Assembly: GCA_019096065.1 (NCBI GenBank)
Contig: JAGUCH010000001.1
Coordinates: 7,068,001-7,132,000, forward strand
Reading direction: 5' to 3'
DNA from: Paracyclopina nana
Taxonomy: Eukaryota; Arthropoda; Copepoda; Cyclopoida; Cyclopettidae
Length of the DNA: 64,000 bases
This document shows positions 14,301 to 26,300 of the stretch, piece by piece; within the stretch, counting starts at the first letter, position 1, and each line of letters opens with the position of its first letter. The position numbers and the translations under genes are program-made. The notes beneath the pieces were generated by a model, which had not been told where the DNA came from, searched no databases, and was given only the letters and a program-made list of their open reading frames with translations.

Positions 14301-17300
14301 ACAAGAGCTTCTTTGATGATCATAACGATGATGGCATCTTGGGGGAAAATGACATCTTGCAGATACAGCTCGAATTTCAGCATGTGCATTTTCAATCTTG
14401 CTACGGCAACAAATGCAGATTTTCAAATTCTGATGCGATTTCCAATGACGATTCTAAGTCTGCTGCTGCTGCTGACATTTTGAATCCAGAGCTGGAATAC
14501 TGATGCACATTTTGTCCATTTGGCCCCCTGACTGCGATGCTCAATCTGAGATTTTGAGGCAGAAATAACAACAGAAAACTCCTGAGAAGAAGCATTTGGA
14601 GCTTATACACAACAGTAGAAGATGCACTATCAGCATGATTGAAATCCGAGCACTCCATGACAAATGTTGTCAGCAACAAAAGCCAGGATCAGGAATTAAA
14701 CATCAGCATCTACAGCAAAAAACGGTATATCAGACTAAACGCGAATTCACAAAAATGCGAATCAATTATAGGCGAATCATATAAATGAGAGCTTCTAAAA
14801 TGCGACAACAACAACAGCAACAACAACAGCAGAAGCAGCAACAACCACTGAAACCCAAAAAAATGGACTTATCGGAGGGGTACTTATTTGCACAAAATAG
14901 GCTAAAAAGCATTGAATTTGAGCTATCCCCATCACAAATAAGTACCCCTGGTGATGGAAACTGCTTTCTTCATGCTCTCTTAGATCAGCTGAAGTATGAT
15001 TCAATGCTGAAAAATATGTCAATGAACCACTTGGACTTTCGCAAGTACATCTGTAACTCAGTTGAAATCATGACAATGTCTGGGCGCATTGAATGGGCTG
15101 GTGAAGAATCAACCAATGATTGGTCTGTTAGACTAAGAAATGAAGGTGAATTCGCCGATCAAATTTTCATTCAACTATCTGCTGAAGTTCTTAACAGAAA
15201 GTTGATCTTGTATACAGTTTTTGAAGAAGAGGGCCATAACAGAACAGGAAAAATTTAAATAGTACCATCAACTCGTGAACTGGCAGAAAGTTATGAGCCC
15301 CTCTACCTCCAGCTTTTATAACCCTCATTATCAATCAATTCGTCCCCTTACCTCTCAACCAAGGACAAGGCTAGAATCATTGCCAGATAACACAACTGAT
15401 TTCAGCCCTCAACTTCAAAGTAGTCAGGTGCCTAGTTGTGAGAAGCAACGAAAAAGAAAGAACCGCGATCTCAGCTACTTGGATGAATCAAATATTGTTT
15501 CACATAAGAGAAGACGATAATTTTCATTTGGGAATAAATTATGTGGTTGCCGTTTTGTGATTCGCATATATGTGAATCGCAAATATATGGCTCTCATTTT
15601 TATGAATCTCGTTTCTTTGATTCGCGTTTTCGTGAATTCGCGTTTAGGCTGTACATTCCAAAAAACGACTTACTTCGGCCACGGCTCAAATCTTGAAATT
15701 TGCCCGTACTGACAAGCTAATTTCTATTAAACAATATCGGTGGCGAGAGAGAGAAAAAACCTGAGACGTTTTCAATATTTGTAGGAGGAGTTAGGCAGTA
15801 GCAAGAGATTTCAATATTTTTTGCCTTCTGTTCAGTGATCCTGTGTGATGTATCCATTATGATATTGGCGGGGTGCCTGACACCAGACATTGACTAGATT
15901 CAGCAGGGGGGTGCAATTCATCTCAGTAAATGCAACAAGTTTGGAGGGATTCCTATCCACTATTTATGATTGTCTGCGCAGATTTATAAAAAATAATGTC
16001 ACCATGAATTATTGCCTCATCCCTGTGGGTGTCTTGAATTTAGATTCAACCCTGGCTGACTCGGCACACGGGGAATGGGCGCGCTGCAAAAGGCCAGATG
16101 ACATTACGGCCGTTTGGGATCAACTTGTCTAATGTGCACGACTGGATGATAATTTTCCATGTCAGGTATCACATGGAGTTTCAGATATGGGGCGAAATGT
16201 CACAGTGCGATCACAATATTGGTATAATACGACAACCTCAGAGGGAGGGCGGGTCTTCCCTGTTTGATGTTTCTTATAAACTACGACTGCATGACAATCA
16301 CGACAGGGGGCACCTCCTCTTTTTTCGACTGCGATCGCCTTCGCATTAAAGCAAAAAGTATCGAGTGGAGTAGGAGGCTTCGTGAGAAAAAGCTTTGATT
16401 CATGACACATTGTTAAAACTGCCGCCGCCGCTGCTGCTGTTAGTGAATTTCGCGAGCTGCTGGGCCTAGCTTAGAAGAAGGTGACCAATAAAAAAGTTGT
16501 CGGAAAAAAGTAGTTTGGCGTGCCAAATTTTTGTCTGGAGAGAAAAATTGAATTGCCACCTTGGGCGAAAGGGAGTAAAAATCCGGGGCCGCCACTGGCA
16601 TTCGACCGTTGGGAGCCTTTTTTGCATTCAATGACGCCATTATAATTTTCTAAAACGTGGTTCCACTAACTACATGTGATATGGCGGAGTATTGCGCCAA
16701 ACGGATTTTTGCGGCTACTAAAATATCTGATGTGCGAGTCTAGGCCTAGAATTCCCAGCAGAAATGGCCCGTTTGCACGCCACATTTAATTTGTACAACC
16801 ATGAAGCATCAGCAATGCTTTGTCATGATTAGTTGAAGTATTATTAAGGTAGAAAAGTCCTTACAGCTCATTTGATTCGGGTAGAACTTCTTCCATTTGC
16901 CAGCATTATCAGCTGCAAATGAGAAAAAATTCAAGCATTAAGTTTGGCCAATGTCGTCTCTCTCCGTTTTTGGCAGCAGCAGCAGCAGCTAGCAAATCCA
17001 ATCTTTTCCATTTTAATTGCACTTATTTGAGAGAGAGAGAGAGAAAGAGATGGAAGGAATGGGAGAAAGTTTTGCAGCTGAGTAATTGGCTATCATCATT
17101 CTAATTTCCATAGAGGGAAAAAAATGCTCGCAATGAATGTTACCATTGCTACCTGCTGATGCTGACTGATTGCTTATTGGAATGAATATGGCGAAGCAGA
17201 GAGAGAATGGAAAATATTGAATTTCAATTCTGTATCTTTCACGAAAATCTCCTGAGTGACTGGAGGATCATGAATAATCTACTCTCTCCCATTTATGGTA

Positions 17301-20300
17301 TACTACTAGCTTGAGTTTGAAAAGGAGCTGCTGCTAGTGGTACAAGTGGCAAATCATAACCCTCCCCTTTGTTCCAGCCAATTTCTCATCACTTATTGGC
17401 TCATTTCGGGCGATAAGACGTTTCTCCGGTCAAAGATAATGCATAGTTTAATGACTGGAGAAAATTGCTTTGGCTCTATTCAAAACAAACACGATTAATC
17501 TTACCTCGCTTCTGCATCATGGTGAACAGCTCATCGAGGAACTCTTTTCTCTTTGGATTGTCGTCGATTTCGTATAGCTGCAAAAACAACAGAATCATTA
17601 TTATTCATCAGTTAATCGCCGACACTCGCCTGCCAGGCCGCGCGCTACAATGGACTCTAATGCCAATGGACAATCATGATTGAAAAACAAGCTCATTTTC
17701 TTGTTATTGACGACAACAATAAACTACTGCTGATAAAATGTACCCATGTTGAGTGGCGATAAAGAGCTGAGGCGATTTGGCAGCACGGCTATATTTGCAG
17801 TAGCAAATAGCTGATACAATGCATAGTGAGCATGGCTATGGAGGGAGAAATTCCAGATTTCAGATTGTTTCTGCTGCTCCAGCATGATACACGAATTTTC
17901 GATAAGGAGATTATTTGGAATGTTTGTGACATTTTTCAACCAGCAACAGCCAGTCTGCCAATTGACAACTTGAGAGATGAGTTTGAGTGATAAGGAGCCC
18001 CGCGCCAATCAAGTGCCCCATGGCAGGGGTCCCTAACTTTATCATTTTTAGGCCCCCTGGCTAACTACTAGCAGAGCCCGGGTGAGAAGAGGCAACTGCA
18101 TGAGATTTTTGCATACATTCTTCAGTGAAGCAGCAGAGTAAGCTAGCAGGATCATTGAATTCCCAGAAATTTCTCAAATTGTGATTGACAGACAGCCATG
18201 GCTACGGGCAGCAGCAGCATGAGCAGCAGCAGGATCCTGATTTTCATTATTCGATGTATCGTGACTTGAGAGCTGAAGGACAGCCAAAAAAGGATCCCTT
18301 GAGAAAATTATCTTGATTTTTTGGCAGCCTTCTGTCAGAAATTCCGTTGCAAAAGAAGCAAGGCGACGACGGCAAAGTAGAAGACGAAGAAGATATCAGA
18401 GCACTTTTACGGACGAATAAGCAGGGAAAATGCACGAGTACAACTGCGTCTCATGACTTCAGTCCATAGGAATGCCATTATCAAACATCTAATGATTCCC
18501 GAGTGCAAATTGAATTCAAACACCATTAATTCTCGCCTGATTTCAGAGACAGTCGGTCAATTTATCAACCGGAGGATGTGTAGCATGGCTAGAACATATA
18601 TGCGATATCAAACATGCCATATATTTGATGTGGGTGTATTGTTGAGCACACTCATTGAACAACAATAATCAAATAGACGCCCACATGCACACATTTTATA
18701 AGAGCTCACCCATGTGATAAGCTACCAACAGCAGCAGCTGCTGTGGTGCCCAAAAGGAGGCCGAAGAAGAAGACTAGTCGATTATCATTAATCAGAGCGG
18801 CAACGAGCTAGGGTTTGATCAATGACAAATTAGATTTTACTTCGTTTTGGCCCCAACTCTGATGCGTGTCAATCGATAAAAATCTTTAGAGTGTGCCAAG
18901 CAGGAGTATCATCGACTTTTTTGACCTGCTATGATCCACAGCAGAAGTGTCGATGACAATCTCGCGTCCCAGCCGCAGTTGTCGTGTGCGTCTGGTATTT
19001 ATGACCTTCCATTCACTGAGCCCGAACGAAGCATTTCAGGCACGCCAGATATCAACAGTAGCTAAGTTGTAGTGTACTGTGTAGCAATAGCACGGGCCAA
19101 AGGGGTCGAGAATCATTCATTGAATTTTATTGCGCCCAAGCTAATATCTTAGCGCAGAGTCACATTCAATTAAGCTACAAGCCCATATTTGAGACAGGTG
19201 CAGTTGCGTACTTCTTTTCGAGTTGCTCACTGAAGCAAGCTACTGACCAGCATTGCTGCAATCATCAGTAATGGATCTTCAGAATGGAGGAGTTATTGGG
19301 TATTCATTGGGTGCTCTCAGCTACATGACAGATTAGCTGACAGCCTAATATAACTCCTTTTGCAGTCAAACAACAAAGAGCAGCATTGGTGATCCATTAG
19401 AGTGGATTTTGTGATATCATGTGGGCTATTAGCTCATTGATGGGTAAAAGTGAGATATCTCCTCCTGTCAATATTTGCTTGAACAGCTGCTCGCTGGCAT
19501 GGCAATTTTAGAATGCAGTTATAGAGCTATATCCAGGAGTAGTAGTTGTAGTAGAACCTGCCGTTTGGGGTTCATGCTTGGAAATTATGATTATTTACCC
19601 TTCTTCCCGACGACGATGAAGAGGAGCTTGCTCAGCGGATGGATGGATGGCGAAACGTGCTCTAATAGAGGACTTCCTCAATTCGAATTTAGCATTTTTA
19701 ATAATAAACGTCAAGTTCGCGTCTCTTGTAGTAGGAAAGCAATTAAGAGAAAATAAGGTGCATGACCTCGTGGCGAAGCTCAAGAATTATTATATTCATA
19801 ATGACATCACGATCCCAGCTTGAGTCGAATTTTGCTTGCCAAAATGAGTTGGTTTTTGCTAACATACTATCTCCTCAATTTCGCAATCATTTCTAATTGC
19901 TTGGCTCTAATGACAAACGGCTTGTGTGTGTGTGTGTGTGTACCAGAGCTGATGTGTATAATGGATGATAACGATGTTGATATGGCAATGTCAACGAAGT
20001 TCTCAAATTCGTTTGACCATGCTCTCTATCGATCTGCCGGCCATGCCTTGACCACACACGAAAAACTAGACAATGATGATGGAAACTCATCTTAATCTCA
20101 GCAAAATTGCCTGACTAATGTAACTTGAGCCAGTTTGCCGCCACGAAATCAGCTCATCTTCGAGGAGACTTAACCGCAAAAACGGTGAGATCTCAGGCGA
20201 TCCTGGTGACATTCTCAGCCAGTTCTCACACAAAGTTGAGAAAAAAACTAGCTGCATTCGAATCATGCTGAAGAAAAGCAGACTTGCTAATATTTGACAA

Positions 20301-23300
20301 AAGTTCTGTGCCCACCTCATTTTTCACCCTTTTATAGAAGGCCAATACATAATAGGGTCCGTATTTGCTCAACGAAGCTTTTCCCAGGAACTGGGCAAAT
20401 GACGTTTATCAGGAAGTTTTTATCATTAGATTAGCTGTTCTCCATTAATGCTGCAGTATATATGCTACTGCGTACTTGCACCAGAGTAGTAGTGGGATTA
20501 ATGGAAGGGGTCAACTTTCGTGCAAACAAGCAAACATGACATCATATGGTCATGTGTTGATCTTTACTAACGACAATCTGATGAAGGAGAGATTCGGGAT
20601 TGCGTTGCTGCTGCTGCTACTACGACGAAGAAATCCCCTATATTTCCCATGGGATGAGAGCATCCTTTCCATTATTTTCCCCTCAAAATGCTAATGGTCC
20701 TTGATCTCGGAATGAAGCTTTGCATGCAACGTGTATTTGATTTGCTACACAACACTCCATAGCATCAGGCTGGCTGGTTTCAAAGGCACAAGTCGTCATT
20801 TCCTTGCTTGGTATTGGAATTTTCACGGTGCATTATTCAAAGAGAAGAAAAACTGTTCGAATTTCCCTTTTTGAAGTTTTTGGTCACTGCAATTGACCCT
20901 TAAAGTAACGAACTTTTTCCAATTGGGACAAGTCAAACAAGTCAAAAGGTCCAATTTTCCAGTTGTAAAGGATTAGTAGAGCAGCTTGCCATGCCAGATT
21001 TTAATTTTCCCCAAACTCAGCTGCTATGACTGTTGGAAAAGAAACCTGAGCAGCTTCATTGTGATTCAGCTTTTTCCTACTTTTCATCTCACCTACTGGG
21101 AAGTTTCTGTTGCTTCTGCAACTTATGTGGACAACAAACATGTGCATTCTTGGGGAACCTCAAGATTAAAAAGCAGCAGACGCAGGGTCTAGAAGTAGGT
21201 TTCTTTTTGGCTCTTTTCATGATCCGAGTCATGCTTCTTTTAATTTGGAAGCTAGCCTCGAAAAGGAGCCTTTTGCGATTTTTGAGCAGGCTTTTTCAGC
21301 TCGCAATTTAACAAGGCAATAATGAGACACTTGAGAGGCCGAAAACGGGCAAATTTCTGTCTTGTTAATGACCAGGCTCAACGAGATGAGTCTCAACAAT
21401 GAGGCAAGCAGAACGCGTGCAGCAGGGAGGAAGTTCAATTATTAATTTTTGTCGTCTCCTCGAATAAGGGGAGAAAAGAATTTTAGGTACATCAAAAGAT
21501 GCCAATGAGTCAGATAACAACAGAGACCGGCTGTACTTCATTCATCTGTGTCATGAGCAAGAAGACTGAATGCTTTCTTGAGCAAAAGCAGCATTATTAG
21601 AAAGCCTGAACACGTGCTATACATTTCTTTTGAACTTGATTTTGGCCACTGCTGCAGCAGCAGCGCTTGGCTTTTTTATGCGAAAGATGAATTCTGATAG
21701 CATCACCTAATTACGTTTCTTCTTCTTCCTCCTCGCACAATATATGCCTCAGTCTAGGCTAAAGGAGCCGTGGCTTCTGAAGTCAAAATGTAAAATATGA
21801 ATCGAGAGCAACATCTTTTTCTGGCTTGTCGCAAAATTTGAGTTGACAACGATAATTTTAAGCAGTTTTTGCGCCTTTGCTTCTGCTACTACACCGACCC
21901 CAAAAGTCGAGGATGAAAGATGATACGTGCTTAATTTGGCTTAATTTCAAGTCAGCTCGAGCTGGAAAAACTGGGAAATTGATGACTGCGGCTTTGGAAC
22001 TGATCTCAATTTCTCATGCCTACTTGAAGGAAAAATGTGGTCAATTCCCAAGAAAAATGTCATCGTTTTTATGCTGCAACGGAAATCGTTGATTCTGAAT
22101 TTCATTAGTGGATTAGCCTGCCGGCATATGGCGAGTTGGCGTACCACAATTATTGATACATAATGGCAGTGATAGTCGTCAGCTGCAACGTTGACAATGG
22201 GATAAATTGTCTCTAAAAAAGTTTGCTTTTTTCCTCAATCCAATAAATCTAATGACTGACTGCCTACACTAACGGGATTTGAGGGCGATTTCCAATTTTA
22301 CATCGCATCTGTGCGCTGTGATCTAGTTTGTGAGGGCCTTCAATTAATCAAGACCACCGTAGAGGAGAAAAGCAATTAACAATGTCTATTTGATAATGCA
22401 TTGATATCATTAGCCATGGTCGACGGCAGTCTGCGTCAATCATCAAGGCGTGAAATCAGCCATCATTCATTATTAGATATTTCACCACGAGTTGATCATT
22501 TGCAACATTTCTTAAAAAGTCACCTTGGAATGCGGAGAATTCGGAGTGCAGGAAAATGAGCGTTTTCGATCTAATAGCTTGTTCTCATAAACATTTCTAT
22601 AAGGTAAGCAAGGCACTTTGCGCGCTTATATCTCGGCATCTACTCGTCCGATTGGAACCAAATTTGGAGGAATTCATAAGGACGTATTGAAAAATCTACA
22701 TGCCAATTTTCATCCAGATTGGACGACGCTAAGGCCGCCTTACTGAAAGTGAGGCAAATCAGTTAAGCAAAGGAGAAAAATCAGCCACCTCCTTAGAGAC
22801 CTCCGATCCGGATGAAAATTGGCATGAAGATTCTTCAATACGCTCTAACGAATCTCTCCAAATTTGGTTCCAATCGGCTCAATACTTACTGAGTTTTGAG
22901 CTTCCAAAGTGCCTTGCTTTGCTTACCGCCTGCCTTACTGAGTTTTATGAGAACAAGCTAATAACTCAATCCCTTGGGTCGAAACTACACTCGCATAAGA
23001 ATTGACCCCTTTATGAGAGCGAACAATGCAAACTTAAATCGTTATGTTAGTTAGTAAGGGGAAGATTTTTGGCCGATGCCCAAATAACAAAGCAAGCTGA
23101 TTTTCCCCTAAGACGACATCACGTCACAGATTCCATGAAGTATGGCTTATAGAAAACGAACAACAATAATGGGCGGAGTTTCGGCCCCAAATGCCTGATT
23201 GGGAGAAAGCACATCTCACTGCGGGGGATTTGGACGTTGAGAGCAAGTGGAACATTTTCACGAACTGAGTGCTAATGCATTTCGGCCCAGCTTTGCCCCA

Positions 23301-26300
23301 CAGTGCTGCTGAGCTGCAGCAGCCTTAACGAGCAACCTCAATTCTATTGATTGTCCATGGCATCTTCGAGAAAAAGAAAGCAATTTCGTCCTACCTGCTT
23401 GAATTGCTCCTCAAAGCTCCAATTTTGCTGCGAGCTGAAGTTTTGCTGGATGGGACTGCTGCTTTGCTGCGATGAGGGCGTGGTGGGCTGGGAGGGAGGC
23501 CTCGCAGGAGGCAATGGCGAAAAGGTTGAGTGGGGAGGCGGGAAGCCCAGCACTGAGGCTGCAGAGAAGGGAACTCGGCCCCCGTGGCCTCCGAGGCCGG
23601 CGGCGGCGGCCGACAGCAGCGATTGTGAGTTGGCTAAGAAGTCTCGATGCTTGTTGAAGGCCTCCAAGGCTGGCAAAGGTGGGAGGTTGGCCAGAATGGA
23701 CCTCGGGTCGAATTCTCTCTCTCCGTGGTCTTCTTTGATAAGGTGACGCGGGTCCTGCAAGCGAAATGCTTTGCTTTTAAAGGTTATATGAAAAGATGAC
23801 TCTGCCAAAAATTGTCTTCGTGGCTCATTCGATCAGCATGACGTCAGTAGAGAAAGAAGAAGAAGTGTCTCTTCTTCATGAATATGGTGTGACATGCATA
23901 TGGAAGATGTCTCTAACCCCCCCACAGAGTATTTATTGGTCCTGTCCTATTCTGGCAGCGAATGGTCGTTTGTCATCAAAAACTCTCTCTCCTCCAAAGC
24001 TGTGGATGCTCGCGCGCCCGTGAGGTCAACTACCCGCAGGTCAGCAATTCACGGCCGATTTTTGGGCAATCATCGCGCAATGACTCAGCAAAGCGGAGAT
24101 CTTAATCGTCAATTAGTCGTGTACCTTGACTCGAACTTGGCCTCCAGGAAGGCCGTCCTCCGGGGAGGATTCGCGGTGGTGCATTCCGGCCTCGTCGGTG
24201 CTGTGGGCGTCGTTCTCCACCTCGGCGTCCGAGAGGTCTTCGCCGTTTCGTGGACTCTGCAAAAGCAAGCATGTTATGGTAGCATACTAATCAACGTTCT
24301 CACTGTTCGGCTAATATTCGAGCAATGCCTCAGAAAATGTTTCCTTGACCTAACTGTGTCGCGCATTGTGTTTTTCAAAAGATGAAGGCCACAACCTTTT
24401 TATTAACAATGGACCTCATGCGCTATTTACTTTGGCCAGAGATAAATCTAGAAAGCAAGCGGAGCAATTTGTCACTGTTTTCGGGATCATGTTGATATTG
24501 TAGAATACAACTACTACTACTACACGTAACACCTCATTAGTTGCCACGGTTAGTAAAGAAATTTGTGGCGGCCGCAAAAAACACTAATGCTCCCCTTCTT
24601 TATAAATTGGGGGAAACAAGCGTTTTTGCTTTACTTCTTATTCGCTCGGGAAGAAGAAAGTTTTTCGCACCTTTTGTGCCTCGAACTAGTCTATTGGACT
24701 CCCCAGTAAAAAACAACATATCTAGCTGTGTTTACGTTCAAGTTCCATTTTCTCCATCACATGGCTTCTTAAATTGATAGGGAGATTGTAATCGCTCCAC
24801 CCCAGCTCATTTCCCGATGAGTTCCCCATTTTTTTAGGGCTTGGGCACGAGTGCGCCCCGGCTGTTTTCATAGCACATACATCTGCGTATCATACACAAG
24901 CAAAAAAAGCTCAGTCACACAGGGTCGTGTAAGATGCACACTCGAGCTGGCTCCCATTAATCTCGGCGAAAAAAGCGCCTAATTTGGCGCTAGCAATGAA
25001 CGCTGTTGTTGTGTGCAGCAAGACAGCCTTGAGAGCTTTTATGACCGATGCTGCGACAATGGAATCTACTACACCCTTTACTCGACTATACTGCTGGACC
25101 CTGCTGGATAGTACAAAGCATTTGCCTGCTGTACACTTCATTAGAGGCGTCAATTGATCGTCAAGCCAGTTTTTTGCCCATGACTTTCTATTCTCGCAGA
25201 ATCTAAAGTTAACGCGTTGGAATAATCAAAGGGGGTTAACCAGGGTCAACGAATTAACGAGTACTCGACCACACGCTCACGCCCAAGTCAAGACACAAAT
25301 CATTATCGGCTTGTGAAAAAAAGCATCATCAACGCGAGCTTGTATAAATAAATAATTGAAGCACTTCACTTGCGCATGTTTGGTTAGATTTTTCATTTAT
25401 GGCATACTCGCTCCAAAGAAGTGCTCTGTGTTTTTTCACTGAGTGCATTCAATTGTACTTGTCGCCAGAAATATCGCTTTCGCTGCCGGTTACTATTTTT
25501 GGAATGTTTATGCGCGCATAAAAAATCGTCGACGCCGCGCGTTACAACACTGCCTCATTTGAAAATATGCTAAGCCATCATAAAATGGCAACAAGTTTTT
25601 CGTCGCTGATTTCCATGGAAGAAACAATGTTGATCCAACAGCGATAAGAACACCCTCAGCACGCCAGCCGATGATCCTCCCTTGGAAAAAGAAGATTTTG
25701 CCATATTGATAATATTTGGGAAAACATGGGTCGCCCTTTATCCATGAAGTGGTAAACAACAGAATTTCTGACTGTCAACTCCCCCCCTAGAAAATCACAT
25801 CATGCTGCTGCTGTTTATTGAGATAGGGTTACCCGATAAAATTCTAGTCCCACGAATTGTCAATTTATTATGCTGGCTGCCATGTTTCGGTCTCTCTCTG
25901 TGGGTCATTGCAATTCCGACCTCGGAAACAGACTCCATTGCCAATTAGATAAAATTAATATAGTTCTGCTGCTGCTGGATGTGAAAAGCGAGAGTTTTGA
26001 CATAAACGCGTAAACTATTGGCAGTATGATGACAAATTGCGTATGGAGATCACAATATTGGGGCTTAGCAGCAACGGTCAGCCGTGTTCGATCGTTAAAT
26101 TTAGACCCACTTAATCCCCCATCATCCCACTGCGCTGCAGGCTCTACCAAACCCCGACAGATTTTTCCAGTGAAAATTATTTACCGAAATCAAAATTGAA
26201 TTTAAATCCCGACGCGAATTTGTCTTGCATTCTTGCCATAAGAAGGGGGTATTATGCAAATTCTGCAACTACACCCTGGACACATGCGTCAGCTCTGTGC

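Noticed and set aside
23351-23746. 131-residue plus-strand open frame
   Set aside because: It is the antisense shadow of retained exon 4, whose minus-strand frame has the right splice sites and phase.
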